Part shown: piece by piece, positions 25,658 to 33,432 of the stretch
How positions within the stretch are numbered: position 1 is the first letter of the stretch
Layout of the letters: each line of letters opens with the position of its first letter
Source: an uncultured Lachnospiraceae bacterium
GTDB taxonomy: Bacteria; Bacillota; Clostridia; Lachnospirales; Lachnospiraceae
Assembly (NCBI GenBank): GCA_910584685.1
Contig: CAJUAO010000013.1
Location: forward strand, 1-64,000
DNA: 64,000 nt
Direction of reading: 5' to 3'
The notes under the pieces: generated by a model
Database searches by the model: none
What the model saw: only the letters and a program-made list of their open reading frames with translations
What the model was told of the DNA's origin: nothing
Position numbers and translations under genes: made by a program

Positions 25658-26815
25658 ATGATTAAAGTTAATTGTTTAAATCCTATCGCCAAGGTAGGTA
25701 TGAGTCTTTTACCGGACACATTCGGTACAACAGGCGAGTTTTCGGAGGCAGAGGCAGTGCTTGTAAGAAGCGCGTCTATGCATGAGCTGGAGCTGCCGGA
25801 CAGTCTTCTTGCAGTAGCAAGAGCAGGAGCAGGAACAAACAACATTCCCCTTGACAAATGCGCCGAGAATGGTATCGTAGTGTTTAACACTCCGGGAGCA
25901 AATGCTAACGGTGTTAAGGAGCTTGTTATCGCAGGAATGCTTCTTGCCTCAAGAGACATAAGAGGCGGTATGCAGTGGGTTTCTGACAATAAGGCAGATG
26001 AAAGCATAAACAAGACTATGGAAAAGGCAAAGTCAAAGTTTGCAGGAACGGAAATAAAGGGAAAGACACTTGGTATAATAGGTCTTGGCGCAATCGGCGT
26101 ACTTGTGGCAAACGCCGCATGCAGCCTTGGAATGAAGGTGGTTGGCTGCGACCCGTATCTTTCAGTGCAGAATGCCCTTAATCTTTCAAATGAAGTAACA
26201 ATTGTAAAGTCAAATGCCGAGGTTTATGCAGTCAGTGATTTTATTACAATTCATGTGCCGCTTCTTGACGATACAAAGGGAATGATAAACAAGGCGTCTA
26301 TTTCCATGATGAAGGATGGAGTTATAATCCTCAACTATGCAAGAGACCTTCTTGTTAATGACAATGATATGGCAGAGGCTCTTGAAAGCGGCAAAGTTAG
26401 AAAATATGTTACAGATTTCCCAAATGCAAAGACGGCAAACATGAATAATGTAATTGCATTTCCGCATCTTGGCGCATCTACAGAGGAGTCGGAGGATAAC
26501 TGCGCAGTGATGGCAGTGAAGGAGATAGTAGACTATATTGAAAATGGAAATATTAAAAATTCCGTAAATTATCCTGCATGTGATATGGGAAAATGTAATA
26601 AGGCAGGACGTATTGCGGTACTCCATAAGAATGTTCCGAATACAATAAGTCAGTTTACGTCAGCCATAGCGCATATTAATATATCAGATATGACAAATAA
26701 GTCAAAGGGTAATTACGGCTATACAATGATGGACCTGGACGACAAGATTGATAATGATACAGTAGCTAAGATACAGGCTATTAATGGCGTTATAAAGGTA
26801 AGGGTTATTAAATAA
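25658..26815 (+). CDS. serA: D-3-phosphoglycerate dehydrogenase
   Basis: First step of serine synthesis, NAD-dependent. Seen: the substrate domain with ARAGAGTNNIPLDKCAENGI and FNTPGANANGVKELV, the nucleotide-binding loop GIIGLGAIGVLVANAA, the CDPYLSV acidic position, FITIHVPLLDDTKGMI, and the catalytic PHLGASTEESEDNCA histidine region. The C-terminal 75 residues look like an ACT-type regulatory domain, which would allow serine feedback. Length is 385 residues. AAAGGAAGTAACAAAA precedes the ATG. The end abuts a reverse-oriented dispersed repeat. Confidence 0.94.
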   Translation: MIKVNCLNPIAKVGMSLLPDTFGTTGEFSEAEAVLVRSASMHELELPDSLLAVARAGAGTNNIPLDKCAENGIVVFNTPGANANGVKELVIAGMLLASRDIRGGMQWVSDNKADESINKTMEKAKSKFAGTEIKGKTLGIIGLGAIGVLVANAACSLGMKVVGCDPYLSVQNALNLSNEVTIVKSNAEVYAVSDFITIHVPLLDDTKGMINKASISMMKDGVIILNYARDLLVNDNDMAEALESGKVRKYVTDFPNAKTANMNNVIAFPHLGASTEESEDNCAVMAVKEIVDYIENGNIKNSVNYPACDMGKCNKAGRIAVLHKNVPNTISQFTSAIAHINISDMTNKSKGNYGYTMMDLDDKIDNDTVAKIQAINGVIKVRVIK

Positions 26816-26919
26816 AAAAGTGCCAAGAGTTTTAACTCTTTTGGTACTTATAAATTCGGCTCTGCCGGACTTTTGGTGATTTCCCACTATGTTGTCGCTT
26901 TGGGATTTTTCTAATTATA
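26815..26919 (-). repeat. Dispersed two-hairpin element, copy E
   Basis: Read on the minus strand this copy starts at a TATAAT (26914-26919), then runs CCCAAAGCGACAACATAGTG, a hairpin region CCGGCAGAGCCG, TTATAAGTACC and a terminator made of AAGAGTT/AACTCTT followed by GGCACTTTTTT. It matches copy A over the leader and first hairpin. 26920-26950 continues with TCTAAGG/GAATTGCAAG-like sequence that resembles the tail of another, truncated copy. Confidence 0.7.
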
Positions 26920-26953
26920 AAAGTCTCGTCTAAGGTTGGGAATTGCAAGTTTG

Positions 26954-27050
26954 GGGGGCTGTTGCAAAACAAAGATTTTATGCAGGATATAGTATTTAAT
27001 GGTATACGCATTACTATATTTTGCATATTCTTTGGGTTTTGCAACAGCCC
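26954..27050. terminator. Convergent inverted repeat between serA and the LysR gene
   Basis: GGGCTGTTGCAAAAC near 26956-26970 is perfectly complementary to GTTTTGCAACAGCCC at 27036-27050, with a further TATAGTA/TACTATA pair inside. It sits between converging transcription units, so a bidirectional terminator is likely, but GGGCTGTTGCAAAAC is also the type of sequence found at ends of small transposable elements. Confidence 0.5.
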
Positions 27051-27091
27051 TCAAATTTATTGCTTTCATGGAAAATTTTGTTATACATGTA

Positions 27092-27982
27092 TTAAGTGAA
27101 GCTTTCCCTGAGTCTTTCTAAAAACAATTCAGCGGCGGAAGAAAACACCTGATATTTTTTCCATATAATATTTAGTCCTGCATCTAGTCTTGGCTTAAGA
27201 GGTCTGAAGCAAAGATTGCTGTTTTCAGAGGTGTTTGCAATTTTATCAATTGTAACCGCATATCCAAGGCCTGCGTCAACCATAATCGCCGCATTGTAAA
27301 CAAGATTAAATGTCGTTACAATATCCAGCCTGTCAAAGGCTTCCCCAAACCACATGGCAAATTCATTTTTACTCCGTTCCTCTAAGATAGCCTGACGGGA
27401 GCATATAAGGGGAACTCCAATTAAATCTTCTTTGCAGATAGTTTCTTTTTTTGCCAGAGGACTGTCCTTTCTCATGACAACGCCCCATGTATCCTTTGCG
27501 GGGATATTCAGATAATCATATTTTGAAATATCGGCGGGCTGAACTAAAACGCCGAAATCTAAAAGTCCCTTATCAAGCCGTTCGGTCACATCCTGCGCGT
27601 TTCCGCTGTAAAGGTGGTAATGAATATTCGGATAGGTATCGTGGAGCTCTTTTGCAACCTTTGCGACGAATTTTATCGCATCCGTTTCTCCGCCGCCTAT
27701 ATAAATATCTCCGCCGACAGCTTCAACCATAGAAGTAAACTCCGCTTCGGTTTTATCAACCATCGAAATAATTTCCTCGGCTCGTTTACGAAGAATCATT
27801 CCCTCCGCGGTCAACGCCATATTATGACTACAGCGGGTAAAAAGCTTCTGACCTAATTCATTCTCTAAATCGTGTATTTGTCTTGAAAGTGTAGGCTGTG
27901 TTACATGAAGAAAATTTGCCGCATTTGTAATACTGCCTTCTCTTGCTATTGCCAAAAAGTAACGAAGTACCCTGATTTCCAT
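27092..27982 (-). CDS. LysR-family transcriptional regulator
   Basis: A 296-residue LTTR with an N-terminal winged helix-turn-helix (EIRVLRYFLAIAREGSITNA, then VTQPTLSRQIHDLENELGQK) and a periplasmic-binding-like effector domain from about residue 90. GGAGGGAGC-type sequence precedes the ATG at 27982. It is divergent from the iron alcohol dehydrogenase gene at 28175, and a perfect LTTR-type palindrome lies in the space between, so it probably regulates that gene and itself. The block from here to about 32.06 kb uses noticeably more GC-ending codons than the flanking housekeeping genes. Confidence 0.9.
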   Translation of the reverse strand: MEIRVLRYFLAIAREGSITNAANFLHVTQPTLSRQIHDLENELGQKLFTRCSHNMALTAEGMILRKRAEEIISMVDKTEAEFTSMVEAVGGDIYIGGGETDAIKFVAKVAKELHDTYPNIHYHLYSGNAQDVTERLDKGLLDFGVLVQPADISKYDYLNIPAKDTWGVVMRKDSPLAKKETICKEDLIGVPLICSRQAILEERSKNEFAMWFGEAFDRLDIVTTFNLVYNAAIMVDAGLGYAVTIDKIANTSENSNLCFRPLKPRLDAGLNIIWKKYQVFSSAAELFLERLRESFT

Positions 27983-28029
27983 TATTAAGCTCCCTCCTTC
28001 ATTAATATAATAATATTATACAATTTAGT

Positions 28030-28050
28030 GATATGCTTATCAAGCATATC
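28030..28050. promoter_or_regulatory. LysR-type operator palindrome
   Basis: GATATGCTT-ATC-AAGCATATC is a perfect dyad of 9-bp arms containing a T-N11-A core. It lies 48 bp upstream of the LysR start and 125 bp before the alcohol dehydrogenase gene. Position and shape fit a recognition site for the divergent LysR protein. Confidence 0.6.
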
Positions 28051-28174
28051 CTGCTTTTCGATTTAAGCATTTGCTATTTCATATACTTTCAAATATAATA
28101 AAACCGGACAATGAAGGAAAGCAACTGAACGAAATGTCAGAGGAACAAACAATAAATAATCCGGAGGTATTACC

Positions 28175-29371
28175 ATGAACATGAATTTTAATTTCAACAA
28201 CCCGACAAACCTTATTTTCGGCGCAGGAAAGCTAAATGAGCTTGGAAGCCACATAGCTGCAAGAAGAGCCGTCGGCTCTCTCGGCAAAAAAGCGCTGCTT
28301 TTGATTTCAAACGGCAAATCAGTTAAAACCTACGGTACGCTTGAGCGGGTGGAGGAACAGCTTAAGGAGGCGGAAGTGGAATATGTTGTCTGCGCAAATA
28401 TTCACGAAAATCCGTCAAAGGAGGTTGTGATGGAAGCCGCCGCCGCTGCAAAGGAAAATAGCTGTGATTTTATTGTTGCACTTGGAGGCGGGGCAGTCCT
28501 TGATTCTGCCGTTGCCGTAGCAGCCATGGCAACCAATCCCGGCGATTTATGGGACTATGTAAACGGAGGTACAGGCAAAGGAAAACAGCTTGTAAATCCA
28601 GGGCTTCCTATCGTAACTATTGCAACATCTTCCGGCACAGGCTCGGAGGTCAACTGCTGGGGCGTTATCTCCAATCATCAGACTAATGAGAAAATAGGTT
28701 TTGGTTATCCTGAGCTTGTTCCCGTGCTTGCAATAGTGGACCCGGAGCTGATGAAAACCGTTCCGCCGAAATACACGGCTTATCAGGGCTTTGATGCGCT
28801 ATTCCATAATACTGAGGTTATGATTTCAAAGGGTATAAATATTCTCAGTGAAACAATAGCCCTTTCTGCCATTGAAAACATTGCAAAATATCTGCCAAGA
28901 GCCGTTGCAGACGGAAATGATTTAGAAGCGAGAGAAGCCGTTGCCTATGGTAGCACAATAGCAGGAATTACTATGCAGCTTACCAACACGACGGCGCAGC
29001 ATTCTATGGAGCACGCTATGAGCGCCTATCATCACAGCCTTCCTCACGGCGCAGGGCTGATTATGATATCAGTTGAGTTTGCCCGTTTCTTTATTGAGCG
29101 TCACGCCTGCGACGAGCAGTTTATTAAAATGGCAAGAGTCATGGGAATACCGGACTCGGATAAGCCGGAGGATTTCATTACGGCGCTTTTAAAGCTTCAA
29201 AGGGACTGCGGTGTGGACAATTTGAAAATGAGCGACTATGGCTTTGAAAAATCCGAATTTATGACGCTGGCAGTTAACGCAAGGGAAACCATGGGCGGTC
29301 TGTTCCTGTCAAATCCTTGCCCTATGTCTGATGAGGAATGCGCAGAAATCTTTAGTAAATCTTATAGATAA
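28175..29371 (+). CDS. Iron-containing alcohol dehydrogenase
   Basis: Group III NAD(P)-dependent alcohol dehydrogenase of 398 residues. Seen: FNFNNPTNLIFGAGKLNELG, the GGGAVLDSA nucleotide loop (family usually GGGSxxD), TIATSSGTGSEVN, and metal-binding positions in QGFDALFHNTEV and HAMSAYHHSLPHGAGL, where histidines expected to bind iron are kept. The substrate cannot be told from the sequence; butanol- or lactaldehyde-type activities occur in this family. GGAGGTATTACC precedes the ATG. It is divergently paired with a LysR gene. Its 3' end touches repeat copy F. Confidence 0.9.
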   Translation: MNMNFNFNNPTNLIFGAGKLNELGSHIAARRAVGSLGKKALLLISNGKSVKTYGTLERVEEQLKEAEVEYVVCANIHENPSKEVVMEAAAAAKENSCDFIVALGGGAVLDSAVAVAAMATNPGDLWDYVNGGTGKGKQLVNPGLPIVTIATSSGTGSEVNCWGVISNHQTNEKIGFGYPELVPVLAIVDPELMKTVPPKYTAYQGFDALFHNTEVMISKGINILSETIALSAIENIAKYLPRAVADGNDLEAREAVAYGSTIAGITMQLTNTTAQHSMEHAMSAYHHSLPHGAGLIMISVEFARFFIERHACDEQFIKMARVMGIPDSDKPEDFITALLKLQRDCGVDNLKMSDYGFEKSEFMTLAVNARETMGGLFLSNPCPMSDEECAEIFSKSYR

Positions 29372-29450
29372 CAAAGTCTCGTCTAAAGCCGAGACTTGCA
29401 AGTTTTGCTCCGCAAAACTTGTTGTCCGCATGAAGGACTTTTCTATTATA
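29372..29450 (-). repeat. Dispersed two-hairpin element, copy F (divergent)
   Basis: On the minus strand it starts at TATAAT (29445-29450), then AGAAAAGTCC..GCGGACAACA, a first hairpin AGTTTTGC-GGA-GCAAAACT, GCAAGTC and a second hairpin CTCGGCTTTAGACGAG with AGACTTTG. The architecture matches copies A and D, although both hairpins have different paired sequences: covariation that keeps the fold. 29451-29505 holds a further terminator-like fragment of the family. Confidence 0.6.
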
Positions 29451-29560
29451 TAAAAAAGTGTCAAGAATTTAAACTCTTTGTGAAGCCGAGACTTTGTTGT
29501 CAGCTGTTATGTTGCAGCAATAGATTTAGTCAGGCTTACGGTTTATATGGAGGGATAAGA

Positions 29561-30574
29561 ATGAAATTTTTATTTAGCTCATCTGTTTTGTTTATTGCAG
29601 TATTTTGCGTTCTATGGCTTTCTGCCTGCAGAGATGTACCGGAGGATACCGGTACGAAGCCGGACAAAAATACAGGCTTCAATAATGGCTCAAGTCAGGC
29701 TCCGTCACAATCAAATGCAGAGGCGGAGCCTGACGGAAAACAGCCGGGTGAGGGCGGCAATTCCTTTGATTTTGAAAACAGGCGGGTTTTGCTTAACAGC
29801 GGTTACTATATGCCGGTTACCGGACTTGGCACATACGCCTTATCCCATGAAACCTGTGTAAATTCTGTAACCGCTCTGTTAGATAACGGCGGCAGGCTGA
29901 TTGATACCGCATCTGTTTATGGTACGGAAAAAGCAGTGGGGGAAGCAATACGAAAGAGCAGTGTTCCGAGAGAGGAAATATTCGTTACAACGAAGCTGTA
30001 TCCAAATCAGTATGCCGATGCTAAAAAGGCAATTAACGATGCGTTAAATAATCTTGATATAGGCTATATAGACTTAGTGCTTCTGCACCATCCCGGCGCC
30101 AATGATGTTGAGGCTTATAAAGAATTGGAGCAGGCAGTCCGCGACGGAAAAATACGCTCCATCGGTTTATCTAACTGGTATATAGAGGAGCTTAAGGAAT
30201 TTTTGCCTCAGATTACCATTACTCCGGCGGTAGTCCAAAATGAAATTCATCCATATTATCAGGAAAACGACGTTATTCCATATATTCAGGATTTAGGTAT
30301 AGTGGTAGAAGGCTGGTTTCCCTTTGGAGGCAGAGGACACACCAAAGAGCTTCTTGGTGACGAGGTAATTTCATTTATAGCAAAAGCGCATAATGTCACA
30401 TCGGCGCAGGTAATTCTTCGGTGGAATTTACAGAAGGGAGTCGTTGTAATCCCCGGCTCAGGCAATCCTGAGCACATAAAAGAAAATCTCGATGTGTTTG
30501 GATTTGAATTAAATGAAAAGGAAATGGCTCAAATCAACGGATTGAATCGGGATGAAAAGCATGAATGGTACTGA
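29561..30574 (+). CDS. Lipoprotein aldo/keto reductase
   Basis: A 337-residue protein of two parts. Residues 1-23 are a lipoprotein signal peptide ending in lipobox LSAC (C23), followed by a Pro/Asn/Glu-rich linker to about residue 70. The rest is an aldo-keto reductase barrel with all four catalytic residues: D115 and Y120 in LIDTASVYG, K145 in VTTKL and H176 in LVLLHHPG. The cofactor region VVIPGSGNPEHIKENLDVF is kept. The signal peptide is odd because this enzyme family needs NAD(P)H, which is cytoplasmic. The ATG at 29561 follows GGAGGGATAAGA. A terminator follows at 30616. Confidence 0.88.
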   Translation: MKFLFSSSVLFIAVFCVLWLSACRDVPEDTGTKPDKNTGFNNGSSQAPSQSNAEAEPDGKQPGEGGNSFDFENRRVLLNSGYYMPVTGLGTYALSHETCVNSVTALLDNGGRLIDTASVYGTEKAVGEAIRKSSVPREEIFVTTKLYPNQYADAKKAINDALNNLDIGYIDLVLLHHPGANDVEAYKELEQAVRDGKIRSIGLSNWYIEELKEFLPQITITPAVVQNEIHPYYQENDVIPYIQDLGIVVEGWFPFGGRGHTKELLGDEVISFIAKAHNVTSAQVILRWNLQKGVVVIPGSGNPEHIKENLDVFGFELNEKEMAQINGLNRDEKHEWY

Positions 30575-30615
30575 TATGAAAAATATGGGGCAGCCCCATT
30601 TGACCTTGTAACGGT

Positions 30616-30652
30616 AAGCCTGTTAAAATGGCACGCAGGGAGCAGGCTTTTA
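30616..30652 (+). terminator. Terminator after the aldo/keto reductase gene
   Basis: AAGCCTG and CAGGCTT form a 7-bp stem around a 20-nt loop, followed by a short T-run (CTTTTAT). It lies between convergent genes. Confidence 0.55.
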
Positions 30653-30654
30653 TA

Positions 30655-30990
30655 TTATTGATTTTGGGTCTTATAATTTTCGCCCCAATTTTTCATGGAA
30701 TCAAGAATAGGCTTCAGGCTTTTTCCAAGCTCAGTTAAAGAATATTCTACTTTTGGCGGAACTTCTGCATACACCTTGCGATTGACAAGTCCGCTTTCTT
30801 CCATATTGCGAAGCTGCGCCGTCAGGACTTTTTGAGATACGCTGCCGATAGATTTTTTCAGCTCTCCAAAACGCTTTGTACCAGGCATTAAATCACGAAG
30901 AATTAAAACCTTCCATTTATCGCCAATTAACATCAGAGTGGTTTCAACAGGGCAGTCAGGCAATGCTTTTGTTTCATTTTGTTCTTTCAT
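30655..30990 (-). CDS. HxlR-family transcriptional regulator
   Basis: A 111-residue winged-helix protein: CPVETTLMLIGDKWKVLILR, LMPGTKRFGELKKSIGSVSQ, KVLTAQLRNMEESGLVNRK and VEYSLTELGKSLKPILD are the family landmarks. The cysteine close to the N-terminus (residue 14) is the position used for redox or electrophile sensing in HypR/YodB-type members. AAGGAGGTATTACTT precedes the ATG at 30990. It is divergent from the MBL-like gene at 31265, with an imperfect dyad AGT-N11-ACT at 31008-31024 and AGCAC/GTGCT near 31138-31153 as possible operators. Confidence 0.92.
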   Translation of the reverse strand: MKEQNETKALPDCPVETTLMLIGDKWKVLILRDLMPGTKRFGELKKSIGSVSQKVLTAQLRNMEESGLVNRKVYAEVPPKVEYSLTELGKSLKPILDSMKNWGENYKTQNQ

Positions 30991-31264
30991 AAGTAATACC
31001 TCCTTTTAGTTTCCAAATGATACTTTTAATCTTTTTATACCATAATCCTATTTCTGCGTCAATGTTTCTAATATTATATTTTATAAAAAATCATAAAAAT
31101 CCTTTTATTACGCATTTGTTTCCCTAGAGTAACTATAGCACAATAAAGTGCTTACTTTACAGTAGAAATCTAAGCTCATATAATATAGTCAAGGCTTAGG
31201 AAGAACGGCCGCTTCAAAGCCAAAACAAAAAAAACAAAAAAATATAATTCAGGAGGAATCTATT

Positions 31265-32056
31265 ATGAACAAAAATACATTTACTACCGTAAAGCTTGCA
31301 AAGGGAGAAATGAATGTTTACGATTTTGGCAGCATAAAGCTCCACGCTTATAAGACAAATGATTTTATTGATGACGAGGTATTTATTATCACGAAAAACG
31401 GCAGGGCTGTTGTAATCGAATCCCCATGTTTCTTTGACAATATCAAGGAGCTAAACGAATATCTTGAGAATATTGAGGTAGAGGGAATACTCGTTGCATA
31501 CCACGGCGCAGGGGCAGCCTTCCTTCCCGGAGTTCCTAAGTTTGCAACACAGAATGCTGTAGACTATTCCAGGAACGGCGGCGGTAAGTCGCTGATTGAT
31601 AACTTTGCGGTAACATTCGGTGAAAGCTTTGATTCATCTGTCCATGAAATTACAAATGTGATTGAGCCGGGTAAGGTAACAATCGGAGGCATTGATTTTA
31701 TTATTAAGAAGACAGACGAGGCCTTTGATGTGGAGATTCCTGAAATAAACGGAGTTTACACTCACATGCTGGGACATGACTGTCACTCTATCGTCGCAGG
31801 CGCAGACCATGCTGACGCAATGATTGCGCAGCTTCGAGGCTACATTGAAAAGGGCTGCGAGCTGATTCTTACCTCTCATTATACGCCGGAGGATTTGAAA
31901 GATGCCCAGACGAAGATAGAGTATCTTGAAAACCTCAAGAAGATTGCAGCAGGCGTCGGAAACGCAGATGAATTTAAGGCAGAGGTTGGTAAGCAGTATC
32001 CTTGTTACAGCGGTCAGAATTATCTGGATATGACGGCAGGCTTTTTCTTTAATTAA
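31265..32056 (+). CDS. MBL-fold-like protein lacking the HxHxDH motif
   Basis: A 263-residue protein with the general order of a metallo-beta-lactamase fold: strand-rich start, AVVIESPCFFDNIKEL (like the early IDxG region), ILVAYHGAGAAFLPGVPKF where HxHxDH is expected, YTHMLGHDCHSIVAGAD in the place of a later histidine motif and LILTSHYTPEDLKDA near the end. Most canonical zinc ligands at motif 1 are absent, so it may bind one metal, a different ligand, or none. GGAGGAATCTATT precedes the ATG. It is divergently paired with HxlR and is probably controlled by it. Confidence 0.6.
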   Translation: MNKNTFTTVKLAKGEMNVYDFGSIKLHAYKTNDFIDDEVFIITKNGRAVVIESPCFFDNIKELNEYLENIEVEGILVAYHGAGAAFLPGVPKFATQNAVDYSRNGGGKSLIDNFAVTFGESFDSSVHEITNVIEPGKVTIGGIDFIIKKTDEAFDVEIPEINGVYTHMLGHDCHSIVAGADHADAMIAQLRGYIEKGCELILTSHYTPEDLKDAQTKIEYLENLKKIAAGVGNADEFKAEVGKQYPCYSGQNYLDMTAGFFFN

Positions 32057-32145
32057 TCCGTTGCCATAATGTTAATCAGGGCTGTTGCCTTAACAAATAA
32101 AAGCTCCATAGGAATTAACAGTCAATAATTCTGAGGAGTAAAATT

Positions 32146-32260
32146 TAAAAGGGACTGTCTCAATAAGTGATATGCCCCCTTCTAAGTGACAAGTTTTTGT
32201 TATTTTACTTGTCTACCTAGAAGGGAGCATATCATTTTCTTATTGCTACAGATCCTTTTT
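32146..32260. repeat. MITE-like imperfect palindrome with GGGACTGTCTCA end
   Basis: AAAAGGGACTGTCTCAATAA (from 32147) is imperfectly complementary to the right end at 32239-32259, and the arms continue inward through TGATATGCCCCCTTCTAAGT and its complement to a short AT-rich centre at about 32194-32205. GGGACTGTCTCA-type ends are common in insertion sequences. No transposase is present. It lies just after the 3' end of the PQ-loop gene and may serve as its terminator. Confidence 0.65.
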
Positions 32261-32270
32261 AATGTAAGTC

Positions 32271-32606
32271 TTAAACTGCATTTTTTGGAGTCATATTACC
32301 GTAGCTGTTTTTTACAGCTTTTCCATTATATTTGTTATCAAGCTTATTATCAAGCCTGCGGTTATAAAAATAAACTGCAATATTCATGGATACAATAACA
32401 ATATTAAGTATATATACTACAAGTACATAATTAATCTGGTGTGTAATCAGCTTTGCGGAAATACCTGCAATATAGCCGGCAGTAATAAGAAGTATAAAAG
32501 GCAGGCTCATGCTTTTTGCAGATTTGCACTTTATATTTTTAATAAGGTTCATGGGCCATGAGCATCCAAAGCATACAAGCATGGCGGCTTCCAATAATTG
32601 TGACAT
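32271..32606 (-). CDS. Small PQ-loop/SemiSWEET-like membrane protein
   Basis: A 111-residue protein with three membrane segments (about residues 5-20, 33-52 and 60-82) and a polar C-terminal tail rich in Asn and Lys. The pattern CFGCSWPMNLIKNIKCKSAK followed by MSLPFILLITAGYIAG resembles the proline-glycine bend of PQ-loop/SemiSWEET-like proteins, which move small metabolites as dimers. GGAGGACTTATAAA precedes the ATG on the minus strand. It follows the SGNH-like gene after 24 nt, in the same direction, so the two form a small operon. Confidence 0.6.
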   Translation of the reverse strand: MSQLLEAAMLVCFGCSWPMNLIKNIKCKSAKSMSLPFILLITAGYIAGISAKLITHQINYVLVVYILNIVIVSMNIAVYFYNRRLDNKLDNKYNGKAVKNSYGNMTPKNAV

Positions 32607-32630
32607 TTTATAAGTCCTCCTGTATGATAA

Positions 32631-33191
32631 TTATAGCGCTGAGATTGACATTGCATTTGCAAAGCTTACATTTTTATCAAGAAAGCTTCTTTTTATGGTT
32701 CTGAAGAATATCATATTCATACTGTCGTCGCTGTCAAGGCAGTTGAGATTTAAAAGTATGCACCCGTATTCAGAAGCAATTTTATGAAGCTCGCAGTTAT
32801 AAAGCTTAGCGCCCTCTATGTCGTCTCTCAGCTCTATAATATAAATCTGTGCTGAAGGTAAGTTTATGTGAACATTGTAAAGGAGCCATTTATACTGCTC
32901 AGAAAATTTTTCAACAGATACATTTCCGTCAGTAAGCTCATTTTCACCAAGATAAATAAGTATCTTCATAGGCTTAAGCTCATATATGCATTTTTCAAAG
33001 TATTGTACCGCATCCTCAATTCTAAGGTCAGCTATGCTCCGATTATATAGCTTTTGATTTAAGTCATAATCCTCAATAAGCTCATTTAAGTAAAGCTCCT
33101 CAGCTATTCCTGAGCCTGCAAGCACAATTTTGTTTGACTGTGCGCACTTATTTAATAATTTGTATTCCTGTGAACGATTATAATTTCTCAT
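32631..33191 (-). CDS. SGNH/GDSL-hydrolase-like protein
   Basis: A 186-residue protein with a Rossmann-like order of strands and helices. IVLAGSGIAEELYLNEL resembles block I of SGNH hydrolases (with GSG where GDS is usual), YNRSIADLRIED block II and ILIYLGENELTDG block III (GxND replaced by GENE). A C-terminal catalytic Asp-x-x-His is not obvious, so activity is uncertain. The ATG at 33191 follows GAGGAGAAAT exactly; an in-frame ATG at 33260 lacks a site. No signal peptide. It is divergent from the LysR gene at 33433. Confidence 0.55.
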   Translation of the reverse strand: MRNYNRSQEYKLLNKCAQSNKIVLAGSGIAEELYLNELIEDYDLNQKLYNRSIADLRIEDAVQYFEKCIYELKPMKILIYLGENELTDGNVSVEKFSEQYKWLLYNVHINLPSAQIYIIELRDDIEGAKLYNCELHKIASEYGCILLNLNCLDSDDSMNMIFFRTIKRSFLDKNVSFANAMSISAL

Positions 33192-33432
33192 ATTTCTCCT
33201 CATTTCTGTACGGCTTATGTGTTGTTGTATAACCGGCTTGCGGATGTCGTACGGACACAAGCTTGGGATTTTTCTTTACATACACATTATATTCTTGACT
33301 AACCATTAGGTCTAATATATAATTAATATAAAAATAATAGCTTTAAAATTATAAATATATATTTTATAAAAGAAAAATCATAAATCAGATATATATTAAT
33401 TAATAGGCTTAAACCTATGGAAGGAGAGAAAA

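Noticed and set aside
26954..27050. Complete insertion sequence
   Set aside because: The inverted ends enclose under 100 bp without a transposase; terminator or small remnant is more likely.
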